Below are positions 15,424-24,696 of a DNA stretch of 64,000 nucleotides, one piece after another. The position numbers and the translations under genes are program-made. Source of the stretch: Claveliimonas monacensis (GTDB taxonomy: Bacteria; Bacillota; Clostridia; Lachnospirales; Lachnospiraceae); NCBI RefSeq assembly GCF_014982975.1, contig NZ_JADCKL010000001.1, forward strand, positions 576,969-640,968. Direction: 5' to 3'. Below the pieces are notes generated by a model, which was not told the origin of the DNA, searched no databases, and worked only from the letters and a program-made list of their open reading frames with translations. Each line of letters starts with the position of its first letter. Within the stretch, counting starts at the first letter, position 1.

Positions 15424-17118
15424 CTACCTGCCTATGAAGACGGCAATGGTCCTGTCTTTAAGCACAGCTTCCCTCTGGCTGTCCAGAAGCACTGTCTCCG
15501 GAAGGATGCCCTCTTTTGTGTCAGCGGCCAGATACCACTTCTTTCCCTTGGGCAGAGCCGGGAGAGCAAAGCCGTGCTCCAGCCAGTGCATGTTGTAGGC
15601 GACAAAGCAGTCCTCATCCTCCGCCATCTTCCCACAGTAATAGACACCCAGCTGACGGCTGGACACTTCCGAGGGGGTCTGCCACGCACAGGCGCCATGG
15701 TAGGACACATCAGGCACACCGCAGCTGATCTGGTCCATGCCAAGCAGCTCCTTCTCCTGCGCCAGCACCGGATGGGCTTTTCGCAGGGCGATCAGATCTT
15801 TCACAAAAGCGAACAGCTTCTTCTCGCGCTCCAGGCGGCTCCAGTCCAGCCACCCTGTCGGATTGTCCTGGCAGTAGGCATTGTTGTTTCCCTTCTGGGT
15901 GTTGCCAAATTCATCGCCCGCCAGGATGCAGGGCGTCCCCTGTGCCAGCAGCACCAGAAAGAAGGCATTTCTTCTCTGCCCCTCTCTTAAGGCCACCACC
16001 GCCTTCTTCCGGCTGGGTCCCTCTGCCCCGCAGTTCCAGCTGTAGTTGTAGTCCGGCCCGTCCTGGTTGTTCTCCCCGTTTGCCTCATTGTGCTTGGCGT
16101 CGTAGGAGACAAGGTCATTCAGTGTAAATCCGTTCTGGTTTGCAATATAGTTGTAGTATCCTTCTGCGCCTGCCTGGCGGCGGAGCCAGTAGATCACATC
16201 CCCCACCATGCCCTCGTCCCCTTTCAGGAAACGGCGCATCACATTCTGGAACCCGGTCTGATGCTTCAGAAGCTTCATCCCCTGCAGCATGGGATCCCTG
16301 TACACCCCGTTCACAGGCGTCACATCGGGATTCAGGATAAACCCGTCCACGTGGTACTCCAGCATATAATGGCGCAGGCAGGCCTCCATATAGATCCTGG
16401 GCGTGGTCCCCTCAAAGGGCATTTCCAGGATCACCTCAATCCCGGCCTTATGGCAGGCTTTGACCATGTCCTTCAGCTCCGTGACCGGATCTGCCGCCGC
16501 GTAGGCCGCCTTCGGCGCAAAATAATATCCCGGCCCGTATCCCCAGTAATTCACGTACTTGGGAGACGGGGCAAACTCGTACACCGGCATACAGTGGATC
16601 TGATTGATCCCCAGTTCCAGCATATAGGGGATCTTCTCCACAAGGCCGGCAAATGTTCCCTTGTGTTTTACCCGGGAGGATGTGTGCTTTGTAAACCCTC
16701 TCACATGGAGGCTGTAAGCCACCACTCTGTGCATGGGAATGCGGGGTCTTCTGTCCCCCTCCCAGTCATAGTCATCCACGTAAAGCACTCCTCTGACCTG
16801 GCAGTCCCGGGCGTCGCATATATCGTGGAACTTCTCCGTACCAGCCAGCTTCCTGGCATAGGGATCCACGAAGATCTCCTCCCCGATCCGGTAGTTGTAC
16901 TCGTACTCCTGTGCCGGGAAATCTGCAAGGGCCAGAAAGCGCACGTCCCCGGTCTCCTCTCTATAGGGCATATCAAAGCAAAATGCCGGCTCCGGCTCCC
17001 CTTTTCTGTACAGCAGAAGCTCACACGTCTTCCCCTGGGGCGCCTCCACTGCAAAATTCACCTGCTCCCTTTTCACTTCCGCACCTAAAGGCGTAGGCCT
17101 TCCCTCTTTTTTTGTCAT
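15424..17118 (-). CDS. GH13 isoamylase/GlgX-like protein lacking the catalytic motifs (probable pseudoenzyme)
   Basis: A 564-residue protein with an N-terminal CBM48-like domain (VNFAVEAPQGKTCELLLYRK) and a GH13 barrel related to glycogen-debranching GlgX. Fold landmarks remain (GYGPGYYFAPKAAYA, VRRFLKGDEGMVGD in related form, SWNCGAEGP, FLVLLAQGTPCILAGDEFGNT). The four catalytic regions are eroded: DVVYNH reads VILEMPFEG, the nucleophile segment DGFRFD reads DGFILN, the acid/base segment (IAEPWD) is absent by deletion, and the HD pair before GFTL is QN. The usual length is about 650-700 residues. I infer a non-hydrolytic glycan-binding or regulatory role. The ORF is intact, so it is not a decaying gene. 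Confidence 0.85.
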   Translation of the reverse strand: MTKKEGRPTPLGAEVKREQVNFAVEAPQGKTCELLLYRKGEPEPAFCFDMPYREETGDVRFLALADFPAQEYEYNYRIGEEIFVDPYARKLAGTEKFHDICDARDCQVRGVLYVDDYDWEGDRRPRIPMHRVVAYSLHVRGFTKHTSSRVKHKGTFAGLVEKIPYMLELGINQIHCMPVYEFAPSPKYVNYWGYGPGYYFAPKAAYAAADPVTELKDMVKACHKAGIEVILEMPFEGTTPRIYMEACLRHYMLEYHVDGFILNPDVTPVNGVYRDPMLQGMKLLKHQTGFQNVMRRFLKGDEGMVGDVIYWLRRQAGAEGYYNYIANQNGFTLNDLVSYDAKHNEANGENNQDGPDYNYSWNCGAEGPSRKKAVVALREGQRRNAFFLVLLAQGTPCILAGDEFGNTQKGNNNAYCQDNPTGWLDWSRLEREKKLFAFVKDLIALRKAHPVLAQEKELLGMDQISCGVPDVSYHGACAWQTPSEVSSRQLGVYYCGKMAEDEDCFVAYNMHWLEHGFALPALPKGKKWYLAADTKEGILPETVLLDSQREAVLKDRTIAVFIGR

Positions 17119-17139
17119 TACTCTTCCTTCCTGCTGCTC

Positions 17140-18162
17140 CTACTGCCAGCCGTCTGCTCCATACATTTCCACATTGTCCTTTGTGATCATATCAATGATC
17201 TCCACATAGTTTTCCTTCTCGTAGTCCTCTCCATTCAGGATAGCCAGTCCTACTTCCACAGCTGTTTTCCCCATATTGATGGGAGACTGGGCCGCAGTGC
17301 CGGCAATCTGTGTGTCAGATTTCAAAAGCTCCTTTTTGATATCCGGGGATCCGTCCACGCCATAGATGATCACGTCGTCCATCCCGAGAAGATTGACCGC
17401 TGTCTGTGCTCCCACGGCGATCTGGTCATTGCCGCACATGATGGCAGTCACATCCGGGTGCGCTTCCAGCGCTGTCTGGGCCACCTCCAGGGATTTCTCA
17501 AACTTTCCGTCTGTGTTCTCTCTGGCCACGATCTCAAATCCTGGATCCGCATCTGAGATCACCTCCTCAAAGCCGGTGATCCGGTCATTGATGGAATTCT
17601 GCGTGGGGCACTCAAGGATGAGCACCTTTCCGCCTTTCGGGCACCGCTCCATCAGAGCCTGTCCGCAGATCCTGCCCGCCTCCACATTGTCAGAGCCCAC
17701 GTAGGCATCCACGTAGTCCATCTCCTTCACCTGGGTGTCCACGTTGATGATCTTCACGCCCGCCTCCTGAAGCGCCTGCAGGGACGGCGTAATGCTCTCC
17801 CAGTTGACAGGGCTCAGGAAAATAGCGTCTATGCCGGAATCTATCATCTGTTCGATCTGGGACTCCTGGGTAGCCGCATCGGTCCCCGGATCCATGGTGA
17901 TCAGCTCATGGCCCTGCTCTGTCAGGGTTTCGCGGATAGAATTTTCCAGCGTGATAAAATAAGGATTTTCCATATCGATGGCGCTGAAGCCGAATGTATA
18001 TCCTTCCCCCTCAGCCTGTCCGTCCTCTCCCTGTCCCTCCTCGTCTTCTTCCTGCACCGGGTTGTCCTCCGGACTGCCCACGTTCTTTTTGCTGCAGCCT
18101 GCCGCTGACAGGACGCAGATAAGGATCATGGCAAGGACAGCCATGAACTTTCGGTTTCTCAT
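17140..18162 (-). CDS. Sugar-type substrate-binding lipoprotein (RbsB-like), ABC transporter family
   Basis: A 340-residue extracellular binding protein. Signal peptide residues 1-22 end in a lipobox SAAGC; an acidic Glu/Asp/Gly-rich linker follows (residues 26-50), and then a periplasmic-binding-protein type 1 domain (FGFSAIDMENPYFITLENSI, ALMERCPKGGKVLIL, AIMCGNDQIAVGAQTA). The family binds ribose, galactose, inositol or AI-2-like sugars. No permease or ATPase gene is adjacent, so it is an orphan here. It lies upstream of the GH13-like gene on the same strand (21 nt gap), which may link both to sugar metabolism. Confidence 0.88.
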   Translation of the reverse strand: MRNRKFMAVLAMILICVLSAAGCSKKNVGSPEDNPVQEEDEEGQGEDGQAEGEGYTFGFSAIDMENPYFITLENSIRETLTEQGHELITMDPGTDAATQESQIEQMIDSGIDAIFLSPVNWESITPSLQALQEAGVKIINVDTQVKEMDYVDAYVGSDNVEAGRICGQALMERCPKGGKVLILECPTQNSINDRITGFEEVISDADPGFEIVARENTDGKFEKSLEVAQTALEAHPDVTAIMCGNDQIAVGAQTAVNLLGMDDVIIYGVDGSPDIKKELLKSDTQIAGTAAQSPINMGKTAVEVGLAILNGEDYEKENYVEIIDMITKDNVEMYGADGWQ

Positions 18163-18353
18163 ATATGTTCCTCCTTCATGTCATCTAAATAATCTCATAC
18201 ATATTTAGTATTTTACAACATTTTACACCGTTTGACCAGTCCCGTATGGCCGGGGGAATATGGCGACCCGATATGTCTTGCTTTTACCGCCGCTCTCTGG
18301 TAGAGTAAAGAAAGAGGAACTCTCTTAAAACATGACAGAGAAAAAAGGAGAAA

Positions 18354-18659
18354 ATGACTATGAGAGAACAGCAGAATGAAGAGATCACGGTAACACTGAC
18401 TCTGGACAATGATGAAGTGCTCGAGTGTGCCGTCCTCACCATCTACGAGGCAGGCGGCCGTCAGTACATCGCTCTCCTTCCGCTGGATGAAAACGGGGAA
18501 GAAGAGGGGGATGTATACATCTACCGCTACATTGAGACAGACCCGGAAAATCCGGATCTTGAGAACATCGAGGACGACGAGGAGTACGAGATCGCAGCCG
18601 ACGCTTTTGACGAGTGGCTGGATGAGCAGGAATTTGAGGAAGATCTGGACGCCTTCTAG
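18354..18659 (+). CDS. DUF1292 domain-containing protein
   Basis: A 101-residue, strongly acidic protein with the DUF1292 pattern (EVLECAVLTIYEAGGRQYIAL, then YRYIE). Function is unknown; homologues are common in Firmicutes, often near RuvX/IreB. The ATG at 18354 is used here. The ATG at 18360 is equally plausible, since GGAG lies 9 nt before it. The stop overlaps the stop of the convergent helicase gene by 4 nt. Confidence 0.85.
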   Translation: MTMREQQNEEITVTLTLDNDEVLECAVLTIYEAGGRQYIALLPLDENGEEEGDVYIYRYIETDPENPDLENIEDDEEYEIAADAFDEWLDEQEFEEDLDAF

Positions 18660-20518
18660 GCGTCCTTCTTCTTTTTGCCCCGGAGCAGAAGCTCCTCCAC
18701 GAACCGGGAAGGATCCGCATCCTTTCCGTTTTTTGTTTTCACGTAAGTGATGACCAGCTTCTCCTTGGCCCTCGTCATGGCCACATAGAACATGCGTCTC
18801 TCCTCCTCAATCTCCTCCTCCAGCTTTGCCTTCTTGTAGGGTGTCACGCCCTCGTTGGCACCCAGGATAAAGACCGTGTCAAATTCCAGCCCCTTGGCAC
18901 TGTGCATGGTCATAAGGGAGATGCCCTCCCTGTTCTCATCACTTTTTCTTCTCTGCTGCTCCCGCAGATTTCTCCCGTACTCATCCGTATAGCGGAACCA
19001 CTCTTCCATTGTCTGAAAATCCTTTGTGCTCTCCTGGATCTGCTCCAGGATCTCAAAGAGATCCTCTTCCCCCACACGGCGCGTCTTAGCCCACTCCCGC
19101 AGGTACTCATCGTAGCCGATCCGCTTGCGGATGTACTGCAGGGCCGCAAAGGGCGTTTTGTTCTCCATCATTTTGATATCCCACTCAAACTGATCGATGC
19201 GGTCCTGCATCCAGTCCTTGTCACAGTAGAACTTCCGCAGCTCCTCAAAAGAGACCGCCGGATGTTCCATGCTCTCCCGGCTGATATACCGCCTGGGACA
19301 GTTGGCAATGTCCAGGAAATACTTTCTGTCCCGCCGGCCGGACGCCAGCTCCATGTAGCTGCGGATATTTCGCCCGATAAAATGCTCGAACACGTTGCGC
19401 ACATACTCCCGCATGGAGAAGGGCAGGCGATGTTCCATCAGCTGTCCGGCCAGGATGCCCGCGTCCAGATTGGTCCGGAAGAGGACTGCCATATCTTTGA
19501 GATCCTTCCCCTCTTCCATGCGCTTCTGTATGGAGGAGATAATGTACTTTGCCTCCTCCGTGGGGTCTTTCACCTCCTGGACATGAACCAGAGCCCCCTT
19601 GTCCTTCACCGCGCGCAGCTTTTTCGGATACCGTTTTTTATTGTGCTCGATGACCCGGACTGCCCCCTTCAGGATGTAGGAAGTACACCGGTAGTTCACA
19701 TCCAGCAGGATCTGCCTGGCGCCGGGGTAATCCTTGGGGAATCCCAGCATGATCCCGGGTCTGGCACCCCGGAACTGGTAGATGGACTGGTCGTCATCTC
19801 CCACCACAAAGAGGTTGTTCTCCGGAAGAGCCAGCATCCTGAGCACCTCGTACTGAACCCGGTTCACATCCTGGAACTCATCCACAAGGATATAGCGGAA
19901 CTTCCCCTGCCATCTCTCCAATATGTCCGATCTGGTCTTAAAGAGCTTCCAGCACAGGAGCAGCATATCGTCAAAGTCGATCTTTTTCATCTGCTTCTTT
20001 TTCTTCTCATAGAGTGTGCATATGTCCTGGAAATGCCGGGGGCTGACCTGTGACTCATACTCTGAGAGCCTGATCCCGCTGTTTTTTACTTTCCCCATCT
20101 CGGACAGGAGCCGCTCCAGATAGTCCTTCTCGTCCTCTATCTCCATGTCCGGGCTCATCTGGGGCAGAGAAAGGATCTGGCGCAGCAGCTCCCTCTTCTC
20201 CTCCTCCGCCATGATATTGGCCGATGTCAGGCCGTAAGCCCACTTCAGGATGCCGTAGTAGATCCCGTGGAAGGTGCCGAACGTGACAGGCATGCCCCTT
20301 CCTCCCATGAGCCCCTCAAACCTCTGTTTCATCTGCCGGGCCGCATATCTGGTAAAAGTAATGACCAGAATTTCTTCTGGTCTTACTTTTTCTCTCTCTA
20401 TTAAATATTTGATCCTCGCCGCGATGGTGAGTGTCTTGCCGGAGCCCGGCCCTGCCAGGACCATACAGGGTCCCTCCTTGTGGCAGGCGGCCTCCTGCTG
20501 CGCTTTGTTAAGCTGCAT
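18656..20518 (-). CDS. UvrD/Rep-type ATP-dependent DNA helicase
   Basis: A 620-residue superfamily 1A helicase. Motifs in order: Q-motif LNKAQQEAA, Walker A LAGPGSGKT near residue 21, Ia ITFTRYAARQM, Walker B LVDEFQDVN, III DDDQSIYQFRGA, IV/V LMTMHSAKGLEFDTVFI and VI EERRMFYVAMTRAKEKL. It is shorter than PcrA/UvrD (over 700) and lacks the long C-terminal tail that binds RNA polymerase. It starts 3 nt after gltX, so the two are probably coupled. A role in DNA repair or replication restart is inferred from family. Confidence 0.92.
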   Translation of the reverse strand: MQLNKAQQEAACHKEGPCMVLAGPGSGKTLTIAARIKYLIEREKVRPEEILVITFTRYAARQMKQRFEGLMGGRGMPVTFGTFHGIYYGILKWAYGLTSANIMAEEEKRELLRQILSLPQMSPDMEIEDEKDYLERLLSEMGKVKNSGIRLSEYESQVSPRHFQDICTLYEKKKKQMKKIDFDDMLLLCWKLFKTRSDILERWQGKFRYILVDEFQDVNRVQYEVLRMLALPENNLFVVGDDDQSIYQFRGARPGIMLGFPKDYPGARQILLDVNYRCTSYILKGAVRVIEHNKKRYPKKLRAVKDKGALVHVQEVKDPTEEAKYIISSIQKRMEEGKDLKDMAVLFRTNLDAGILAGQLMEHRLPFSMREYVRNVFEHFIGRNIRSYMELASGRRDRKYFLDIANCPRRYISRESMEHPAVSFEELRKFYCDKDWMQDRIDQFEWDIKMMENKTPFAALQYIRKRIGYDEYLREWAKTRRVGEEDLFEILEQIQESTKDFQTMEEWFRYTDEYGRNLREQQRRKSDENREGISLMTMHSAKGLEFDTVFILGANEGVTPYKKAKLEEEIEEERRMFYVAMTRAKEKLVITYVKTKNGKDADPSRFVEELLLRGKKKKDA

Positions 20519-20521
20519 CTT

Positions 20522-21982
20522 CTACCTCTCTTCCAGTTTTTCGATCCCTTTGCGGATGCGGGCAAGAGACTCCTCTTTTCCCAGGACTTCCATGATCTCC
20601 GTGGCTCCTCCCGGTGTGCTCTGCTTGCCGGACACGGCTGTCCGCAGCGGCCACATCACATAGCCGATCTTGACGCCCTTCTCATCCACGTAGGACTTCA
20701 GCGTATTGTAGAGCGCGTCGTTGCTGTAATCCTCCTGGCTCTCAAGAAGCGGCAGCGTCTCCCGCAGCACTTCCAGAGATGTCTCCTCATTGGTCTTCAT
20801 CTTCTTATGGCAGTACATGGAGGTGTCGTACTCCGGCAGCTCCTCAAAGAAATCAATGTGTTCCCTGATATCCGGGAAGATCTCGATCCTTGTCTTCACA
20901 AGAGCGGCAATCTTCTTAAGATCTATGTCTTTTGTGATGACCTCTTTGATGTAGGGCTCTGCCATCTCATAAAATCTGTCAAAATCCATAGCCTTCAGGT
21001 ACTCGCTGTTCATCCATTTCAGCTTCTGAATGTCGAATACAGCCGGAGATTTGCTCATATGACGGTAGTCAAAGGCCTCCACCAGCTCCTCCAGGGAAAA
21101 GATCTCCTGTGTCCCCTCCGGGCACCAGCCAAGAAGAGCCACATAGTTGACGATGGCCTCTGACACAAAGCCCTGCTCCAGCAGATCCTCGTAGGAGGAA
21201 TGTCCGCACCTTTTGCTCAGTTTTTTGTGGTTCTCATCTGTGATCAGCGGACAGTGCACGTACACCGGCACATCCCATCCGAAAGCCTCGTAAATGCGGT
21301 TGTATTTGGGGGCGGAGGACAGGTACTCATTTCCCCGGACCACATGGGTGATCCCCATCAGGTGGTCGTCCACCACGTTGGCAAAGTTGTAGGTGGGATA
21401 TCCGTCGGACTTGATCAGGATCATGTCGTCCAGCTCCTCGTTGGGTACGGTGATATCCCCGTAGATCTCATCGTGGAAAGTGGTAGTCCCCTCTGTCGGC
21501 ATGTTGATTCGGATCACGTAGGGCTTCCCGGCCGCCAAATTTGCCTCGATCTCCTCTTTGCTCAGATGGAGGCAGTGCTTGTCATAGACCACGATCTCTG
21601 TTCCCGTCTCAGACACCTTGCTGCGCAGAGACTCCAGTCTCTCCTTGTCACAGAAGCAGTAGTAGGCGTCTCCCTGCTCGATGAGCTGTTTCGCGTACTT
21701 CAGATAGACGCCGGTCGCATTTCTCTCACTCTGGACATAAGGGCCCACGCCCCCGTCCTTGTCCGGTCCCTCGTCGTGGACAAGTCCTGTCTTCTCCAGT
21801 GTTCTGTATATGATCTCCAGCGCCCCTTCCATGAACCGCTCCTGATCTGTATCCTCAATGCGGAGGATGAAATCTCCTCCCTCATGTTTCGCGATCAGAT
21901 ACGCGTACAGCGCAGTTCTCAGATTGCCCACATGCATCCTGCCTGTGGGGCTTGGTGCAAATCTTGTTCTTACTTTACTCAT
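20522..21982 (-). CDS. gltX: Glutamate-tRNA ligase
   Basis: A class I synthetase charging tRNA-Glu (and possibly tRNA-Gln, for amidation). The HIGH-equivalent motif is [14 protein letters not shown] near residue 9; the KMSKS-type loop is KKLSKRCGH near residue 250. The 486-residue length is normal. The start overlaps the end of the sirtuin-like gene by 8 nt, and the helicase follows after 3 nt, forming a tight three-gene unit. Confidence 0.96.
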   Translation of the reverse strand: MSKVRTRFAPSPTGRMHVGNLRTALYAYLIAKHEGGDFILRIEDTDQERFMEGALEIIYRTLEKTGLVHDEGPDKDGGVGPYVQSERNATGVYLKYAKQLIEQGDAYYCFCDKERLESLRSKVSETGTEIVVYDKHCLHLSKEEIEANLAAGKPYVIRINMPTEGTTTFHDEIYGDITVPNEELDDMILIKSDGYPTYNFANVVDDHLMGITHVVRGNEYLSSAPKYNRIYEAFGWDVPVYVHCPLITDENHKKLSKRCGHSSYEDLLEQGFVSEAIVNYVALLGWCPEGTQEIFSLEELVEAFDYRHMSKSPAVFDIQKLKWMNSEYLKAMDFDRFYEMAEPYIKEVITKDIDLKKIAALVKTRIEIFPDIREHIDFFEELPEYDTSMYCHKKMKTNEETSLEVLRETLPLLESQEDYSNDALYNTLKSYVDEKGVKIGYVMWPLRTAVSGKQSTPGGATEIMEVLGKEESLARIRKGIEKLEER

Positions 21983-22730
21983 TGTCTCTCTCCATTTCTA
22001 TAATGATTTCCCCCAGTGCGTCATCCACCCGGCTCTGCCAGAAGATGTCCGCGTCCTTATTGGAGAAGTGGTCTTCTTCGTCTATGACAATCAGTTTATC
22101 CCCTTCATAGTAGCCGGTAAGCTGGCTGCACAGGAAGGATTTCAGGTTCGTCCCCAGAACGAGGAGCACATCCGCCTTCTGCATCTCGGTGGCGGCCCGG
22201 GTGATCACCTGGTTGTCCACCATCTCCCCGAAAAGAATGACATCCGGCCGCACCGCCTGCCCGCATGACTGGCACAGCGGAATCTTGTCGGTGTTCCTTA
22301 TGTACTCTATCGGATACTCCCGCCCGCAGTGGGGACAGTAGTTCCTGAAAATGCTTCCGTGAAGCTCTATGACATTCCTGCATCCCGCCCTGCTTGGAAG
22401 GTGGAACAGCCTCCTTGTTATGATGGTCTGAAAGATGCCTGACTCCTCCAGCCTGGCCATTTCATAATACCCCTTTCCCGGCGGTATGTCCACCGCCTGG
22501 AGGAGTTCATTCCGATAAAAATCATAAAACTGCTGCTTCCGGGTAGAAAAAAAGGAGCTGGAAAAGATCTCCTCGGCGGAGTACCCATACTTTTCCTCAA
22601 TGGCATAGGACTCTCCCCCGTCCCTGACGACCGGATAGCCGCTTTCCTCCAACATGGCCCGCCCGCTCAGCACGACCGTGTATCTGCTCTCTTTGAGCAT
22701 CTCGTAAATGGTTCCCGCAATACCCGACAT
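21975..22730 (-). CDS. Sir2-like protein with degenerate NAD-binding motifs
   Basis: A 251-residue sirtuin-fold protein. Retained features are the catalytic-His motif ELHGS, a four-Cys zinc site ([10 protein letters not shown], then [11 protein letters not shown]), RPDVILFGE and a late GTNL nucleotide-binding strand. Eroded features are the canonical GAGxSxxSGIPxFR, which reads [18 protein letters not shown], and TQNID, which reads ITRRLF. It may have altered NAD use, be ADP-ribosyl-directed, or be inactive. It is the first gene of a sirtuin/gltX/helicase unit. Confidence 0.8.
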   Translation of the reverse strand: MSGIAGTIYEMLKESRYTVVLSGRAMLEESGYPVVRDGGESYAIEEKYGYSAEEIFSSSFFSTRKQQFYDFYRNELLQAVDIPPGKGYYEMARLEESGIFQTIITRRLFHLPSRAGCRNVIELHGSIFRNYCPHCGREYPIEYIRNTDKIPLCQSCGQAVRPDVILFGEMVDNQVITRAATEMQKADVLLVLGTNLKSFLCSQLTGYYEGDKLIVIDEEDHFSNKDADIFWQSRVDDALGEIIIEMERDNE

Positions 22731-22816
22731 AGTCTCCGCCTCCTTCTCACCTTCTGTGATCCACGACCCAAAAGGATCTTGTTATTTTTTATTGTACCAC
22801 ATGCAATTTATGACAA

Positions 22817-23302
22817 TCAAGCCTCTTTAGATGCCTTGTGCAGACTCCACCGCTTTTTCCAGTACCGGGGCTGGAAAAACTCTCTCGGGATGGAGACGAT
22901 AAATACGATGCCGAGCACAATGGCAAAGGCAACCTTCACCGCGCCGATCCCTCTCTGGGCCGCCTCCCCAAGCTGACCTGTCACCAGGTAGTAGGCCGTG
23001 TAATACACGCCCGCCCCGGGCACGAGGGGGAAAATACCCGAGATCATGAAGATCGTGATAGGGCATTTCAGCCGCACAGTCAGCATCCGCGAGATGAGCA
23101 CCACTACCAGCGCCCCGAAGAAGGAGGACACCGCCGCCGAGGCGTGTTCCACGGCCAGGCAGTAGACGATCCAGCCCATGGCTCCCGTCGTCCCGCAGCT
23201 GATATAGAAGCGCTTCGGCACATTGAACATGACGGCGAACCCTATGGTCCCGAAAAAGGCGCAGAAAAAATTCAGCAGTATATCCTGAACAGCACTCATC
23301 AT
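22817..23302 (-). CDS. Threonine/serine exporter, C-terminal half (DUF3815/ThrE_2)
   Basis: A 161-residue integral membrane protein with about five hydrophobic segments (ILLNFFCAFFGTIGFAVMFN, AVSSFFGALVVVLISRML, MISGIFPLVPGAGVYYTAYY, VAFAIVLGIVFIVS). It matches the short partner of split ThrE exporters. The ATG at 23302 overlaps the TGA of the upstream fused gene (ATGA), so translation is coupled. The longer open frame reaching 23695 is not used, because its N-terminal extension is out-of-frame sequence of the other exporter half. Confidence 0.88.
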   Translation of the reverse strand: MMSAVQDILLNFFCAFFGTIGFAVMFNVPKRFYISCGTTGAMGWIVYCLAVEHASAAVSSFFGALVVVLISRMLTVRLKCPITIFMISGIFPLVPGAGVYYTAYYLVTGQLGEAAQRGIGAVKVAFAIVLGIVFIVSIPREFFQPRYWKKRWSLHKASKEA

Positions 23303-24531
23303 ATACCCACTCCTCCCATGATGTTCGTGTAGGCTCCCAGCGTAAAGCCGACGCCGATAGCAATATAGACAAAGACCAGGAGCGCGTCTATCATACGCAC
23401 AGTCCCGGACAGGAAGTCGCTGTCCGCAATGTCCCGGATGGCATTGGTAAAAGCCATTCCCGGCACCAGGGGCATGATGCCGCTGATGATCATGCCGTCC
23501 AGGTGAAGGACAGACGGGAAGAAATGCCGGAACAGGAGGGCCAGGAAGGTGATAAGGGCACCTCCCACGATGTTGACGATGATCTTGGATATACGGAGCC
23601 TTTTGGAGGCCAGGACCCACACATACAGGAAGCAGCCTATGAGAAAGGCAGCCAGGCTGTCCATCACGCCCGCCCCCAGAAGGAACCCGAAGCACCCGCT
23701 TCCCATGCCTGCCGCAAGGATCTGCAGATAGCCCTTCGTGGGCGGGATCTCTTCAATCTCCTTCAGGCGCTCAAAGGCCTCATCTATCCCCACAAGGCCG
23801 GCGGAGATCTCCCGAGAGAGAGCATTCACCTCCGCCACGATCCCAAGGTGGGAGGAGGACAAAGGGATATGCTTTACCCGGGTGTAGGTGTCCCCGTCGC
23901 CGATCTTGATGCTGACAATAATGGCATGACTGAGTGTAAACGTGTCCACATCATCCACGTGAAAGCGCCCGCATATGTATTTGATCGTCTCCTCCACACG
24001 GAAAATCTCACCGCCGTTTTTCAAAAGGATGCGCCCCGCCTCCAGGGCCAGATCCAGCACCTTCTTGGGATCTGCCTCTGTCTTCAGGTCCTTTTTCAGG
24101 TAGATCATGTCCGTCAGCAGCACCCCCTCATCCCAGATGGGCTCCCTGTAATTGGCTGTAAAAAATCCGGGCACAATGTGGGAGTGGACAAAGCCGCAGT
24201 GCTGGTAAAAGCGGATTGTCTTCTCCGTGTTCCCGGTCCCCACATACATGGTGTCGCACTGATAGCTGTATTTCTCACACACATAGTGGACAAGGGCCGT
24301 GCCATACCCCCTGCCCTGAGCCTCCTCCCTGGTGGCCAGGTTCTTCAGCTCACATTTTCTTTTCCCAATCTGACAGACAACACAGACAGACTGCACCTGC
24401 CCCTGGTCGTCGTATAACGCAAACATATCCCCGGAGTCCAGATACTTCTCTATCATGTCCTCCTGGGGATCTGCCAGCATCAGTAAGTCGAGAAATGCAG
24501 TCTTCTGCAGTGTAACCTGTTGAATTTCCAT
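23299..24531 (-). CDS. GNAT acetyltransferase fused to threonine/serine exporter N-terminal half (DUF1212/ThrE_1)
   Basis: A 410-residue fusion. Residues 1-150 form a GNAT acetyltransferase: the acetyl-CoA loop is LATREEAQGRGYGTALV and the late strand is RFYQHCGFVHSH. Residues 155-410 are the exporter half: a soluble region (LALEAGRILLKNGGEIFRVE, VDTFTLSHAIIVSI) and about five membrane helices with SGIMPLVPGMAFTNAIRDI. Split ThrE systems export threonine/serine. The fused acetyltransferase may modify the substrate or sense it (inference). The ATG at 24531 is preferred over the one at 24561, since GAGGG precedes the former. Confidence 0.88.
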   Translation of the reverse strand: MEIQQVTLQKTAFLDLLMLADPQEDMIEKYLDSGDMFALYDDQGQVQSVCVVCQIGKRKCELKNLATREEAQGRGYGTALVHYVCEKYSYQCDTMYVGTGNTEKTIRFYQHCGFVHSHIVPGFFTANYREPIWDEGVLLTDMIYLKKDLKTEADPKKVLDLALEAGRILLKNGGEIFRVEETIKYICGRFHVDDVDTFTLSHAIIVSIKIGDGDTYTRVKHIPLSSSHLGIVAEVNALSREISAGLVGIDEAFERLKEIEEIPPTKGYLQILAAGMGSGCFGFLLGAGVMDSLAAFLIGCFLYVWVLASKRLRISKIIVNIVGGALITFLALLFRHFFPSVLHLDGMIISGIMPLVPGMAFTNAIRDIADSDFLSGTVRMIDALLVFVYIAIGVGFTLGAYTNIMGGVGI

Positions 24532-24642
24532 CCTTTTCGTCCCTCTATCTGATCTTTCCATTTACAAGTTCAGCCTATTATAACACCATCCTTTCAAAAA
24601 TGACAGAGGGATTTTGGACTGTTCTTACACAAAAACAATAGC

Positions 24643-24690
24643 AAAAGAGGAGGCGGCGTCCCGGCATACCAGACGCTGCCTCCTCTCTTT
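24643..24690 (-). terminator. Terminator of the glycine reductase operon
   Basis: GAGGAGGCGGCGTC (24647-24660) and GACGCTGCCTCCTC (24672-24685) form a 14-bp stem with one G-T pair, just after the grdD stop. On the minus strand it is followed by TTTTGC. Confidence 0.8.
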
Positions 24691-24696
24691 ATACTT

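Noticed and set aside
22817..23695. A 292-residue version of the ThrE C-terminal half
   Set aside because: The extra N-terminal 130 residues are out-of-frame translation of the preceding exporter half. The ATG at 23302 in an ATGA overlap is the natural start.
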